A DNA stretch of 64,000 nucleotides from Bradyrhizobium sp. CB1717 (GCF_029714325.1 NZ_CP121666.1:2604001-2668000); one strand, 5' to 3'. Positions 8,694 to 18,421 are shown, numbered from the stretch's first letter. Program-made: numbers and translations. Notes: generated by a model not told the origin, from the letters alone.

Positions 8694-9335
8694 ATGGACC
8701 GGAATCAGTTCCTGTTCCTGATCAACGGCCTCAAATGGACGCTTGCGCTGTCCGCGATCGGCTTTGTGGTCGGCTCAGTCGCCGGCCTCGGCGTGGCGCT
8801 GGCGCGCACGTCGGGCCACCGCGTGCTGGAGCGCTGCACGGCCGCCTACATCGCCCTGTTCCAGGGCACGCCGCTCCTGATGCAATTGTTCGTCGTCTAC
8901 TACGGACTGGCGCTTGCCGGCCTGAAGCTGGATGCCTGGGTCTCGGTCTCGATCGGCTTCACGCTGCATTCCGGCGCTTTCCTCGGCGAGATATGGCGCG
9001 GCGCGATCGAAGCGGTGCCGAAGGGGCAGGTCGAGGCCGCGAAGGCGTTGAGCCTCAACTACATCTCGCTGATGAGGGACGTCGTCCTGCCGCAGGCGAT
9101 CCGCATCTCGCTGCCTGCGACGATCGGGTTTCTGGTCCAGCTGATCAAGGGAACGTCGCTGGCGGCGATCATCGGCTTTACCGAATTGATGCGGGCGGGG
9201 ACCATCGTTTCCAACCAGAACTTCAAGCCGCTACTCGTCCTCGGCTTGGTGTGCGCCCTCTACTTCGCGATCTGCTGGCCGCTGTCGCTCTATGGCGCAC
9301 GGCTCGAGCGCCGGATGGCCGTCGCCGCGCGATGA
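8694..9335 (+). CDS. Polar amino acid/opine ABC transporter permease, subunit 2
   Basis: Second membrane subunit, 213 residues, of the same importer. The family pattern YIALFQGTPLLMQLFVVYYG and the EAA loop (VPKGQVEAAKALSLNYISLM) are present. The gene starts at ATG 8694, 7 bases after its partner, with GAGGGCG upstream. It is followed 39 bases later by the binding protein, so permeases, receptor and ATPase are all present and the importer looks complete. Confidence 0.93.
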   Translation: MDRNQFLFLINGLKWTLALSAIGFVVGSVAGLGVALARTSGHRVLERCTAAYIALFQGTPLLMQLFVVYYGLALAGLKLDAWVSVSIGFTLHSGAFLGEIWRGAIEAVPKGQVEAAKALSLNYISLMRDVVLPQAIRISLPATIGFLVQLIKGTSLAAIIGFTELMRAGTIVSNQNFKPLLVLGLVCALYFAICWPLSLYGARLERRMAVAAR

Positions 9336-9374
9336 CGAGGCACAAGACATGACAGGACGAGACCAGAGGAGGGA

Positions 9375-10220
9375 ATGATGACCAACAGCAAGACCGGGGC
9401 AATCGATCGGCGTCGCGTGCTGGCGCTCGGCGCCGCGACCATCGCCGCGCCATTCGTGCTGGCGCGCGCCGCTTACGCCGTGACGCCGTCGGAGATCAAG
9501 GCGAGAGGCAAGGTCCTGATCGGCATCCAGGGCGACAATCCGCCCTGGGGATTCGTCGATGCGACGGGAAAGCAGGATGGATACGATGCGGAGATTTCGG
9601 CGCTGTTCGCCAGGGAGCTCGGCGTCCCGGCCGAGTTCACGCAACTGGCGGTGGCCAATCGTATCCCGGCCCTGACTTCGGGGCGCGTCGATATCCTGTT
9701 CGCGACCATGGCCATGCTGCCCGAGCGGGCCAAGGCCGTACAGTTCTCAAAACCCTACGGCGCGAACATCATCACCTTCATCGCGCCGAAGGATGTGGAG
9801 ATCAAATCTCCCGCGGACATGGGAAAATACGTCATCGGCGTTGCGCGCGGCAGCGTGCAGGACAGCGACGTAACGAAAGCCGCCCCATCGGGCACCACCA
9901 TCCGCCGCTTCGACGGCGACGCGCCGACCATGCAGGCGCTGCTGTCCGGTCAGGTCCAGGCCGTCGGTGGCAACATCTTCTACGTTCCGCGCCTCGATGA
10001 ATCGAAACCCGGCTATTACGAGAACAAGCTGGAATTCACCAAGCTCTACAACGGCGCCTGCACCCGGCTCGGAGAGAAGGAGATCAACGCCTTCGTCAAC
10101 GACTTCATCGGAAAGATCAGGGCCAATGGCGAGCTGGCGAAGATCTATCAGAAATGGATGAACAATCCGCTTCCGGCATTCCCCGACACCATTCCCGGCA
10201 TTCCCTTTGACGTCAGCTAG
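9375..10220 (+). CDS. ABC transporter substrate-binding protein, family 3 (amino acid/opine)
   Basis: Periplasmic receptor of the SBP_bac_3 class, 281 residues. The N-terminus has a twin-arginine-like signal ([20 protein letters not shown], cleavage after AYA). The mature part shows the class features [38 protein letters not shown] and a C-terminal [11 protein letters not shown]. Two adjacent ATGs (9375, 9378) follow GAGGAGGG. Its gene overlaps the frame before the ATPase gene by none of the chosen start. The ligand is unknown; amino acids and opines are both known for this family. Confidence 0.93.
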   Translation: MMTNSKTGAIDRRRVLALGAATIAAPFVLARAAYAVTPSEIKARGKVLIGIQGDNPPWGFVDATGKQDGYDAEISALFARELGVPAEFTQLAVANRIPALTSGRVDILFATMAMLPERAKAVQFSKPYGANIITFIAPKDVEIKSPADMGKYVIGVARGSVQDSDVTKAAPSGTTIRRFDGDAPTMQALLSGQVQAVGGNIFYVPRLDESKPGYYENKLEFTKLYNGACTRLGEKEINAFVNDFIGKIRANGELAKIYQKWMNNPLPAFPDTIPGIPFDVS

Positions 10221-10236
10221 GCAGGGAGAGAACGTC

Positions 10237-11007
10237 ATGTCGGACCAAGGCGCGATGCAGTCCGCTTCCGAGCCGATGATCGCCATGCGCGGCGTCTGCA
10301 AATGGTACGGCACCTATCAGGTGTTGACCGATATCAGCCTGACGGTCCGCCCGGGCGAGAAGATCGTCTTGTGCGGGCCGTCCGGTTCGGGCAAGTCCAC
10401 GCTCATTCGCTGCATCAACGCGCTGGAAGCCTATCAGCGCGGCGAAGTCGTCGTCGGCGGCACGCGGCTGAACGATGCCGCCGGCGCGATCGACGCCGTG
10501 CGCCGCGAGGTCGGCATGGTGTTTCAGCAGTTCAACCTGTTTCCGCACATGACCGTGCTGGAAAACTGCATGCTGGCGCCGATGCGCTCGCGGGGGGTGC
10601 CGCGGGCGAGAGCCGAAGAGACTGCGCGCCGTCTGCTCGAGCGGGTCAAAATAGCGAACCAGGCCGAAAAATATCCGGCCCAGTTGTCGGGCGGCCAGCA
10701 ACAACGCGTCGCGATTGCGCGGGCGCTCTGCATGGAGCCCAAGGTCATGCTGTTCGACGAGCCGACCTCCGCCCTCGACCCAGAAATGGTCAAGGAGGTC
10801 CTCGACACCATGATCGCGCTCGCGACCGATGGCATGACCATGATCTGCGTCACCCATGAAATGGGATTCGCGCGCCAGGTCGCAGATCGCGTGATCTTCA
10901 TGGCCGAAGGCAGGATCGTCGAGGAAGCCGCGCCGGAGAGTTTCTTCAAGAATCCTCGGCACGATCGCACCAGGAAGTTTCTGGGAGAAATCCTGGCGGC
11001 GCATTGA
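10237..11007 (+). CDS. Polar amino acid ABC transporter ATP-binding protein (GlnQ/HisP type)
   Basis: ATPase of the importer, 256 residues from ATG 10237, which has GGGAGAG upstream; an in-frame codon at 10207 lies inside the preceding gene. All motifs are intact: Walker [11 protein letters not shown]-loop [11 protein letters not shown], signature [15 protein letters not shown], Walker [16 protein letters not shown] and H-loop [11 protein letters not shown]. It ends the operon that began at 5974. Confidence 0.95.
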   Translation: MSDQGAMQSASEPMIAMRGVCKWYGTYQVLTDISLTVRPGEKIVLCGPSGSGKSTLIRCINALEAYQRGEVVVGGTRLNDAAGAIDAVRREVGMVFQQFNLFPHMTVLENCMLAPMRSRGVPRARAEETARRLLERVKIANQAEKYPAQLSGGQQQRVAIARALCMEPKVMLFDEPTSALDPEMVKEVLDTMIALATDGMTMICVTHEMGFARQVADRVIFMAEGRIVEEAAPESFFKNPRHDRTRKFLGEILAAH

Positions 11008-11146
11008 GACCGAGTGGCGGGATGTACCCGACGATGTGTCGGGCTACGACACCGGCTGTTTCGCCGCTGGCAGCCGGTTTCCACTAGATGCGCGTTCCCG
11101 GGCGATCGGCCGCGCTGCAGCAACATGGCCCGGCTCTTGCCGGCCA

Positions 11147-11174
11147 GTATGATGGATATGTATAAACATCATAC
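11147..11174. promoter_or_regulatory. NikR-type nickel operator
   Basis: GTATGA at 11147-11152 and TCATAC at 11169-11174 are separated by exactly 16 bases, the arrangement known for the E. coli NikR operator. The perfect inverted repeat extends to 8 bp (GTATGATG/CATCATAC). It ends 11 bases before the GTG of the nickel/cobalt permease, so a bound repressor would block transcription or overlap the promoter. No nikR gene lies in the window. Confidence 0.8.
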
Positions 11175-11185
11175 TAGGAGGCGGC

Positions 11186-12232
11186 GTGGTTCGGTCAGGT
11201 GGTGTCTTGAGGCAGGCGTTCGAGCCTGGCGCGCTGTTCGGCGGGCTGATCGCCGCCAACATCGCCGCATGGGCTTTCGCCTTCGCAGCGTTCGGCGACC
11301 GGCCGACAGTGATGGCGACCGCGCTGCTCGCCTGGGTGTTCGGCCTGCGCCATGCCGTCGATGCCGACCACATCGCCGCGATCGACAATGCCGTGCGCAA
11401 GCTGATGCAGGCGGGCGATACGCCGCGCAGTGCCGGTCTCTATTTCGCGCTCGGCCATTCCACCGTCGTCCTGGTTGCGACCATGCTGCTCGCGCTCGGC
11501 GTCGTGAGCCTCGGCGGCGACAGCCTGCTCAAGGAGATCGGCTCCCTGATCGGCACCTCCGTGTCGGCGCTGTTCCTGCTGGTGATCGCGGCAATCAATC
11601 TCGCCATCTTCGCCGGGCTGTGGCGGATCCTGCGCGAGGTGCGCGAGCAGGGCATTCACGATGCTGTGAAGCTCGAGGCGCTGCTCGCGTCGCGCGGCTT
11701 CCTGGCGCGGCTGCTCGCCCCGATGTTCCGCCTCGTCACAAAGCCCTGGCACATGTATCCGCTCGGCCTGTTGTTCGGGCTCGGCTTCGACACCGCAACC
11801 GAGATCGGCCTGGTCGGCATCTCCGCCAGCGAAGCCGCGCGCAGCGTCTCGCTCGCGCATGTGCTGGTGTTCCCCGCGCTGTTCGCCGCCGGCATGGCGC
11901 TGGTCGACACCGCCGATTCCGCGCTGATGGTGAGCGCCTATCGCTGGGCCTTCGTCGATCCCTATCGCAAGCTCTGGTACAACCTCACGATCACCGGCGC
12001 CTCCGTCGCGGTCGCGCTGCTGGTCGGCGGCATCGAGGCGCTGGGTCTGATCGCGGACCGGCTCGGCCTGTCGGGTGGACCGTGGTCGCTGGTCGAGGCC
12101 CTCAACGATTCGCTCGCCAATGTCGGCTTTGCCGTGATCACGTTGTTCGTGATCGCATGGCTGATCTCGGTCGTGCTCTATCGCCGCATGGCTCCGAGCG
12201 GCCGGCGGCGCATGGTCGATCTGACGAGTTGA
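11186..12232 (+). CDS. Nickel/cobalt permease of the NiCoT family (HoxN/NixA/HupN type)
   Basis: Single-component inner-membrane permease for Ni2+ or Co2+, 348 residues. The family signature RHAVDADHIAAIDN (HX4DH) is at about residues 55-68, and the other NiCoT motifs LGHSTVV and LGFDTATEIG follow. Eight or so hydrophobic segments are visible. Start GTG 11186 has AGGAGG 4 bases upstream. The NikR-type operator directly in front points to nickel as substrate and to repression when nickel is plentiful, as expected for a permease that supplies hydrogenase or urease. Cobalt cannot be excluded from sequence alone. Confidence 0.92.
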   Translation: MVRSGGVLRQAFEPGALFGGLIAANIAAWAFAFAAFGDRPTVMATALLAWVFGLRHAVDADHIAAIDNAVRKLMQAGDTPRSAGLYFALGHSTVVLVATMLLALGVVSLGGDSLLKEIGSLIGTSVSALFLLVIAAINLAIFAGLWRILREVREQGIHDAVKLEALLASRGFLARLLAPMFRLVTKPWHMYPLGLLFGLGFDTATEIGLVGISASEAARSVSLAHVLVFPALFAAGMALVDTADSALMVSAYRWAFVDPYRKLWYNLTITGASVAVALLVGGIEALGLIADRLGLSGGPWSLVEALNDSLANVGFAVITLFVIAWLISVVLYRRMAPSGRRRMVDLTS

Positions 12233-12427
12233 GCAGGGACGCCGCGCCGGGCTGATCGCACCTCAGTGTGTCGCAACGGCAACAATCGGCGACTTTCCGC
12301 GATACTCGATCAGATCAAAATTCCGCGCGCCCTTGCGAACAACCAACTCGCGCCAACATAGCGTCCGGTAAAGATCACGCGCCAGGGGGCGGGTGAAACA
12401 GACGGCTGTCGACAGCGAGTGAGCATC

Positions 12428-12790
12428 ATGCGCGCGTTCTTCCGAATCGCGTTCGTTCTATCCGCCCTGTGGTTTCTTGCTCATCCGAACGCATCCCAGG
12501 CCCACGCCATCATCGTCTCATCCTCGCCGGCCGCCGGCGCGACCGTATCCGGCGACACCGTCGCGATCCGCCTGCACTTCAACAGCCGGATCGATCGCGC
12601 GCGCTCCAAATTGACGCTGCTGGCGCCAGACGGTGCGGCGCGCGCCCTGACGCCGGCTTCCGACGCGCCCGCGGACGAGCTCAATGCCGATGCGACGCGG
12701 CTGCCGGCAGGGGCGTGGCACCTGCGCTGGCAGGTGCTCAGCGTCGACGGCCACATCACCCGCGGCGACATCCCGTTCACCGTCCACTGA
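12428..12790 (+). CDS. copC: CopC-like periplasmic copper-binding protein
   Basis: Small secreted copper protein of the CopC family (YobA-like), 120 residues from ATG 12428; a GTG at 12419 is an alternative. A signal peptide (MRAFFRIAFVLSALWFLA) ends after SQA, leaving a mature protein that begins with His (HAIIVSSSPAAGATV), the N-terminal histidine that binds Cu(II) in this family. The C-terminal LSVDGHITRGDIPFTV supplies the second His/Asp ligand pair. Beta-sandwich length is typical. It lies one base before copD and the two form a copper-uptake unit. Confidence 0.9.
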   Translation: MRAFFRIAFVLSALWFLAHPNASQAHAIIVSSSPAAGATVSGDTVAIRLHFNSRIDRARSKLTLLAPDGAARALTPASDAPADELNADATRLPAGAWHLRWQVLSVDGHITRGDIPFTVH

Positions 12791-12791
12791 C

Positions 12792-14447
12792 GTGTACCTG
12801 CTCCTCGACATTTTCGGCTATCTGTCGGTGGTCCTGCGGGGCCTGATCCTGATCGCCCAGTCGTTCACGCTTGGCGGGCTTGCCTTTCAGTTGTTGCTGT
12901 GGGGGCCGCTGCAGCCGAGGCTCTCCGTCTATGGCCTCACGATCGAGGAGCGATGCCGCGCGTTCCTGCGGTTCAGCGCCTTCGCATTGGCGCTCCTCAC
13001 CGTCGCCTCGCTGGCGCTCAATGCGGCCGCGCTGGTCGGGACGCTCCAGGTGCCCTGGAGCGAGGCGGTCAGTGCCGATTTCGGCCGCGCGGATATCGTC
13101 ATCGCGGCCTGTGCATTGGGCATCGCAATCCTGGCCAACGGTCCCGCGCACCGGCTGCGGTCGGCCGCGCTTCTTGCCCTGTCGGTGCTGGCGCTGGCGA
13201 TGCAGACCCGGCTCACGCATGCAGCCAGCCGGCCGGACGTGCGCTGGCCGCTGCTGCTGTCCGACGCAGGCCACATGGCGGGGGCGGCGGTCTGGATCGG
13301 CGGTCTGCCCTATTTCCTGATCGCGCTGAACGGCTGCAAGGACGCCGGCGACTGGCGCCTCATCGCGCGCCGCTATTCGTTGATGTCGATGGCCGCGGTC
13401 GCCGCGATCGTCTGTGGCGGCCTGGTCATGGCGGCGAACTATATCGGCTCGGTCGCCGCGATCTACGGCACCGCCTATGGCGTCATGACGCTGGCCAAGC
13501 TCGGCCTGCTCCTGATGCTGCTGATGCTCGGCGCGGGCAATTACTTCCTGGTCGAGCGGCTGCGCCGCGACCCCACGACGCCGATCCTCCGCCTGAAGCG
13601 TTTCGCCGAGGTCGAGATCGGCATCGGCCTCACCGTGCTGCTTGCTGCGGCGTCCCTGACTTCATTGCCGCCGGGCGTCGATCTCCCGCGCGATCGCCTC
13701 GCCTGGCATGAGATCGTCGAGCGCGCGACGCCGCAATGGCCGCCGCGCCTGACCAGCCCGGATTACGACAAGCTCACCGTCGCGCAGCTGCAGGCCAAGA
13801 TCACGCTTGCGGACGCCGGGCGCGCCAACGCACAGGCGGCCTACGTTCCCGGCGAGGGCACGATCCTGCCGCGCAATGCCGAGGACATCGCCTGGTCCGA
13901 GTACAACCATCACTGGGCCGGCGTCTTCGTGGTGCTGATCGGGCTGCTGGCGCTGGTCGAGCATTTCCGCTGGGGCCGCTGGGCGCGGCACTGGCCGCTG
14001 CTGTTTCTGGCAATGGCCGCCTTCCTGTTCTTCCGCGCCGACGAGCAGGCCTGGCCACTTGGTCCTGCCGGCTTCTTCGAGTCGCTGCGCGATCCCGAAG
14101 TGGCGCAGCATCGCATCTTCGTGCTGCTGATCGCCGTGTTCGGCCTGTTCGAATGGCGCGTGCGTTTACGCGGCAGCAAGGCCGGGCCGGCAGCCCTGGT
14201 GTTTCCCCTCACCACGGCGCTTGGCGGCGCCCTGCTGCTCACACATTCCCATGCCATCGCCAACATCAAGGACCAGCTGCTCATCGAGATGAGCCACACC
14301 CCGCTCGCGCTCTGCGGTGTCGCAGCCGGCTGGGCGCGCTGGCTCGAGCTGCGGCTCGACGGACGGGTCAGCCGTGCGGCGGCCTGGATCTGGCCGGTCG
14401 CCTTCATCCTGGTCGGGCTGATCCTGCTGGACTACCGCGAAGCCTGA
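12792..14447 (+). CDS. copD: CopD family copper uptake membrane protein
   Basis: Polytopic inner-membrane protein of 551 residues, proposed partner of CopC in moving copper to the cytoplasm. Start GTG 12792 follows the copC stop by one base. The CopD domain occupies about the first 290 residues, including TLGGLAFQLLLWGP and SDAGHMAGAAVWIGGLPYFLIAL. A hydrophilic stretch with EYNHHWAG follows, then a second set of membrane segments ending with FAFILVGLILLDYREA-like sequence. The extra C-terminal membrane half makes it longer than the basic CopD; fusions of this kind are common in alphaproteobacteria. Confidence 0.87.
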   Translation: MYLLLDIFGYLSVVLRGLILIAQSFTLGGLAFQLLLWGPLQPRLSVYGLTIEERCRAFLRFSAFALALLTVASLALNAAALVGTLQVPWSEAVSADFGRADIVIAACALGIAILANGPAHRLRSAALLALSVLALAMQTRLTHAASRPDVRWPLLLSDAGHMAGAAVWIGGLPYFLIALNGCKDAGDWRLIARRYSLMSMAAVAAIVCGGLVMAANYIGSVAAIYGTAYGVMTLAKLGLLLMLLMLGAGNYFLVERLRRDPTTPILRLKRFAEVEIGIGLTVLLAAASLTSLPPGVDLPRDRLAWHEIVERATPQWPPRLTSPDYDKLTVAQLQAKITLADAGRANAQAAYVPGEGTILPRNAEDIAWSEYNHHWAGVFVVLIGLLALVEHFRWGRWARHWPLLFLAMAAFLFFRADEQAWPLGPAGFFESLRDPEVAQHRIFVLLIAVFGLFEWRVRLRGSKAGPAALVFPLTTALGGALLLTHSHAIANIKDQLLIEMSHTPLALCGVAAGWARWLELRLDGRVSRAAAWIWPVAFILVGLILLDYREA

Positions 14448-14452
14448 ACGCG

Positions 14453-15340
14453 CTATCCGTCGTACTGATCCGGCCCCATCGCCCACGACGTCTGATCGTG
14501 GCCGTACGCATAATTGCGGTTGTTGACCACAGGATTGCGATTGACCATCGGCCGCATGAACATCGGGTGGGTGGCGCTCCGCACCTCGTGCTCGACCGTG
14601 AACAGCGGCTTGCCGCTGTTGAGATCGACGATGTCGCAGAACCGGTATTGATATTGATTGTCCTCGCGCGAGATCAAATTGCGTGCGAGCAGCTTGCGGT
14701 ACGGGCCCGAGAAGTCGGTGATGTACATCTGCACATGATGCCCGTCATAGTCGCCCTGGGGCCGGTCGGTCTCGCGGAACAGCAGGTGCTGGTCGCGGCC
14801 CGTCTGTACCGCCGCAACGGCGCCGTCGCCATTGCGCAAACTAGCGGGCATGCCCATGACCTCCGGATAGAAGGCGCAGATCGCCGGCGTCGTTCCGATC
14901 GGCACGTCGAACTCGACATAGGGAATGCCGAGCGTGATGCGGCCGAAGCGCGCCGCGTCCGGTTCATAAACGCGCATGCGGTTGCCCCACGGGCACACGG
15001 CCTCGACATGGTCGTTGTGCTCCGTGAAGGCGAAGGCCGTGCCTTCGAGCTTCTTCGCGACCGATGCCAGTCGCGCCAGCAGCGCCTCGCGCCCCTCGAT
15101 GACGAGGCCGGTATGGCCGCGCAGCACCTGCGGCCTGCCGCTCGGAAGGTGGAACTGGCTCCGTCCGGCGTTGATCCACATGTTGGTGTCGGACACCATC
15201 AGATAGGGATCGCGGGTGAGCCCAAGTCCCGTGACGTAGAATAATGTCGCCAGGCGCTGATCCGGGACCTGGATGTTGACGTGCTCGAAATGAATCGCGT
15301 TGCCGAGATCTTCTGCGGATCGATCGAATTGTTGCGGCAT
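14453..15340 (-). CDS. VOC family (glyoxalase/dioxygenase superfamily) protein
   Basis: Protein of 295 residues from MPQQFDRSAEDL at 15340; a longer frame starting at 15388 adds a poor N-terminus. The first beta-alpha-beta-beta-beta unit (FEHVNIQVPDQRLATLFYVTGL) and a second near residue 150 (ITLGIPYVEFDVPIG ... ICAFYPEVMG) give two vicinal-oxygen-chelate modules. Possible metal ligands are the early His in HFEHVN and Glu in VEAVCPWGN. Its gene lies tail-to-tail with copD, 5 bases apart, and divergent from the CoA transferase. The reaction is unknown. Confidence 0.8.
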   Translation of the reverse strand: MPQQFDRSAEDLGNAIHFEHVNIQVPDQRLATLFYVTGLGLTRDPYLMVSDTNMWINAGRSQFHLPSGRPQVLRGHTGLVIEGREALLARLASVAKKLEGTAFAFTEHNDHVEAVCPWGNRMRVYEPDAARFGRITLGIPYVEFDVPIGTTPAICAFYPEVMGMPASLRNGDGAVAAVQTGRDQHLLFRETDRPQGDYDGHHVQMYITDFSGPYRKLLARNLISREDNQYQYRFCDIVDLNSGKPLFTVEHEVRSATHPMFMRPMVNRNPVVNNRNYAYGHDQTSWAMGPDQYDG

Positions 15341-15506
15341 GGCTGTGCGCTCTGGGTGAGGGGAAGGACAAGCCATACTAGAGCACAATTTCCGCCAGCC
15401 GAAACAGCTCGGCGATCACATCTTGAGGGCGGCATCACGCCTTTCGCCACCTTGCCGCGGCAACCAGTCCCTGTAATCTGGGCAAAAGACATCAAGGAAA
15501 GGACCT

Positions 15507-16694
15507 ATGGGAGGAGTTCTGGAAGGCGTGCGCGTCCTCGATTTCGGGCGCTATATCGCGGGGCCGTATTGCGCGACCCTGCTGGCCGAATTCGGCGCCG
15601 AGGTTATTCGCGTGGAGAAGCGCGACGGCAGCGAGGACCGCTTCGTCGCGCCGGTCGGTGAGGGCGGCGAAGGGGCGCTGTTCCTCCAGATCAACCGCAA
15701 CAAGAAGTGCATCACGCTCGATCCGATGAAGGTGGAGGGGCAGGAGGTGATGCGCCGCCTGATCGCGACCGCCGACGTGGTGGTCGCCAATCTGCCGCCG
15801 CAGACCCTGCGTGCGATGAAGCTCGATTACGACTCGCTTCGCGCGATCAAGCCCGACATCATCCTCACCACGGCAACGGCGTTCGGCGGGCCGGGACCGT
15901 GGTCCGATCGCGTCGGCTTCGACGGTGTCGGCCAGGTCATGTCGGGCTCGGTGTACATGACCGGCGCCGGCGATCCGCCCTACCGGGCCGCGGTGAACTG
16001 GGTCGATTTCGGTACCGCGTTGCATTGCGCCTTCGGGACGCTCGCCGCGCTGATCGAGCGCGGCAAGTCCGGCCGCGGGCAGATCGTCGAGGGCGCGCTG
16101 CTCGCAACCGCGCTGTCCTTCACCAATGCCACGCTGATCGAGCAGGCCGTGATCAACGTCAATCGCGTGCCGACCGGAAACCTTGGCCAGACCGCAGCGC
16201 CCGCCGACATCTACCGCACCAAGGACGGCTGGGTGCTGTGCCAGGTCACGGGACATCCGCTGTTCAAGCGCTGGGCCAAGCTGATGGGCGAGGAAGACAA
16301 ATGGCTGAACGATCCGCGCTTTGCCGACGACATCAGCCGCGGCAACAACGGCGCCGTCATCAGCGAACGGATGGCGCGCTGGTGCGCCGAACGCACCACG
16401 CAGGAGGCCGTCGACACCTTGGGCAAGGCGATGATCCCGACCGGACCCGTGTTGAGCCCGCAACAGGCGCTCGATCATCCGCACATCCGCGCCGCCGGTT
16501 TCATCCAGGAGGTCGACTATCCCGGCTTGCCGAAACCCGCGCCGGTGATGCGTGCCGCCGTGCGGCTGTCGGAGACGCCGGGAGAGATTGCGGCGCGTCC
16601 ACCTACGCTCGGTGAGCATACCGATCGCGTCCTCGCCGAGCTCGGCTATGACACGGCTGCAATCGCGGCGCTTCGGCAGAGCGGCATCATCTAG
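15507..16694 (+). CDS. CaiB/BaiF family CoA transferase (class III)
   Basis: Class III CoA transferase of 395 residues, which moves CoA between carboxylic acids. The N-terminal family block LEGVRVLDFGRYIAGPYCATLLAEFGAEVIRVE is intact. The catalytic aspartate is expected in AAVNWVDFGTALH (about residue 168). The C-terminus (PPTLGEHTDRVLAELGYD) is also typical. Start ATG 15507 follows AAGGAC. The malonate operon is next door but convergent, so a role with malonate or another dicarboxylate is only a suggestion; substrates of this family are not predictable from sequence. Confidence 0.9.
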   Translation: MGGVLEGVRVLDFGRYIAGPYCATLLAEFGAEVIRVEKRDGSEDRFVAPVGEGGEGALFLQINRNKKCITLDPMKVEGQEVMRRLIATADVVVANLPPQTLRAMKLDYDSLRAIKPDIILTTATAFGGPGPWSDRVGFDGVGQVMSGSVYMTGAGDPPYRAAVNWVDFGTALHCAFGTLAALIERGKSGRGQIVEGALLATALSFTNATLIEQAVINVNRVPTGNLGQTAAPADIYRTKDGWVLCQVTGHPLFKRWAKLMGEEDKWLNDPRFADDISRGNNGAVISERMARWCAERTTQEAVDTLGKAMIPTGPVLSPQQALDHPHIRAAGFIQEVDYPGLPKPAPVMRAAVRLSETPGEIAARPPTLGEHTDRVLAELGYDTAAIAALRQSGII

Positions 16695-16707
16695 CAGATG
16701 CGGCTGG

Positions 16708-16746
16708 ACTGGACCGCCGGCTGAAACGTTCAGGCGGCGGTCCAGT
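16708..16746. terminator. Strong hairpin between the CoA transferase and matB
   Basis: A perfect 12-bp stem (ACTGGACCGCCG with CGGCGGTCCAGT) is followed inward by a G-G mismatch and a further 5-bp stem (CTGAA/TTCAG) with an ACG loop. It lies 13 bases after the CoA transferase stop and 151 bases after the matB end on the other strand. No T run follows on either strand. Confidence 0.55.
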
Positions 16747-16897
16747 GCGATCTAGATGAACTTGGGGAAGTTCTAAGGCCGCGAGACAACGCTAACCCGT
16801 CCTGCGCAAACGCATCAAGTTTCGTAGTGTTGCTCCGGCGACAGATTCGTTGCCGCAGCCCGGAAATGGCCACACTTGCAGCAGCAGCGTGCCGCTT

Positions 16898-18421
16898 CTA
16901 GCCGGCCTTGGTCGTGTAAATCGTGGCGAAACGCTCGCGCAGCAGATTCTTCTGTACCTTGCCCATCGTGTTGCGCGGCAATGTGTCCACGAAGATGACG
17001 CGCTTGGGCTGCTTGAACTTGGCGAGACGTCCCGACAGCGCGTCGAGAATGACGCGCTCGTCCACCGACGAATTGGGCGAGCGGACCACGGCGGCGGTGA
17101 CGCCTTCGCCGAAGTCGGCGTGCGGCACGCCGACGACGGCGCTTTCGGACACCCCGGGAATGGCGTCGATCTCGGTCTCGATCTCCTTCGGATAGACGTT
17201 GAACCCGCCGGTGATGATGAGATCCTTGCCGCGGCCGACGATATGGAGATAGCCCTGCGCGTCGAGCTTGCCGAGGTCGCCAGTGATGAAGAAGCCGTCA
17301 GCGCGGAATTCAGTGGCGGTCTTGTCCGGCATGTTCCAGTAGCCGGCGAACACATTCGGCCCCTTCACCTCGATCATGCCGACGTCGCCAACGGGGAGGA
17401 TTGTGCCGGTCTCGGGATCGGTGACGCGAACCTCGACGGCGGGAAGCGGCCGGCCGACCGAGCCGGCAATGCGAGCCCCCTCGTAGGGATTGGACGCAAT
17501 CATGCCGGTCTCGGTCATGCCGTAGCGTTCCAGAATCGCATGCCCGGTCCGCTCCTTCCAGGCCCGGTGTGTCTCGGCCAGCAGCGGCGCCGAGCCGGCG
17601 ACGAACAGCCTCATGTTGGCGGTGGCTCGCTCGTCCAGGTTCGCACTCTCGAGCAGGCGGACATAGAAGGTCGGCACGCCCATCAGAACGGTGCTGCGCG
17701 CCATCGTTGCCAGAATGCGTTCGGCGTCGAACTTCTGCATGAACAGGATGCGCGCGCGTGCGGCGAAGGAGACGTTGCAGGCCACGAAGAGCCCGTGAAC
17801 GTGATAGATCGGCAGGGCATGGATCAGCACGTCCTTGCTCGCATAGCGCCACTCCTGGACGAGCGTCAGGGCGTTCGAAGAAAGATTGCCGTGCGTCAGC
17901 ATGGCTCCCTTCGAGCGGCCGGTCGTGCCCGACGTGTAGAGGATGGCTGCGAGATCGTCATTCGTCCTGGCGACGGTGTCGAATCCCGCCGGGAAGTCTG
18001 CCGCGGCATCGGCGAGCGAGCCCTTGCCGCGGTGATCGAGCGTCTCGACCCGGCCGCCTGCCTTGGCGGCGATGGCGCGCAAATCAGCTTCTTCCCGGGG
18101 ATCGCATACGATCAATGTCGGCTGCGCGTCGCGGATGAAATACTCGGTCTCAGTCGGCGTATAGGCGGTGTTGAGCGGCAGATAGACGGCGCCGGCGCGC
18201 AGCGTCGCAAGATACAGCGCGACGGCCTCGACGGATTTCTCGACCTTGGCTGCGACGCGGTGATTCGGGCCGATGCCGATCTTGGCGAGGAAATTCGCGC
18301 ACCTGCCGCTCAGCGCAGCAAGGTCGGCATAGCTCAAGGTCGTGCCGTCGTCCTTCTCGATGCAGATGGACTGGTCGGACTCCGCGCCGGCAAGCAGGCG
18401 ATCATACAGGTTCGAGGTCAT
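16898..18421 (-). CDS. matB: Malonyl-CoA synthetase (malonate-CoA ligase)
   Basis: Cytoplasmic AMP-forming ligase, 507 residues, that activates malonate to malonyl-CoA with ATP. The adenylation motifs are all present: YTSGTTGRSKGAMLTH near residue 165, GVPTFYVRLL, RYGMTETGMIASNPY, the hinge GRGKDLIITGGFNVYPKEIE and the C-terminal lysine region RNTMGKVQKNLLRE. Start overlaps the matA stop by 4 bases (ATGA), so the two are translationally coupled. It is the last gene of a malonate operon transcribed from 22771 downwards. Confidence 0.95.
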   Translation of the reverse strand: MTSNLYDRLLAGAESDQSICIEKDDGTTLSYADLAALSGRCANFLAKIGIGPNHRVAAKVEKSVEAVALYLATLRAGAVYLPLNTAYTPTETEYFIRDAQPTLIVCDPREEADLRAIAAKAGGRVETLDHRGKGSLADAAADFPAGFDTVARTNDDLAAILYTSGTTGRSKGAMLTHGNLSSNALTLVQEWRYASKDVLIHALPIYHVHGLFVACNVSFAARARILFMQKFDAERILATMARSTVLMGVPTFYVRLLESANLDERATANMRLFVAGSAPLLAETHRAWKERTGHAILERYGMTETGMIASNPYEGARIAGSVGRPLPAVEVRVTDPETGTILPVGDVGMIEVKGPNVFAGYWNMPDKTATEFRADGFFITGDLGKLDAQGYLHIVGRGKDLIITGGFNVYPKEIETEIDAIPGVSESAVVGVPHADFGEGVTAAVVRSPNSSVDERVILDALSGRLAKFKQPKRVIFVDTLPRNTMGKVQKNLLRERFATIYTTKAG

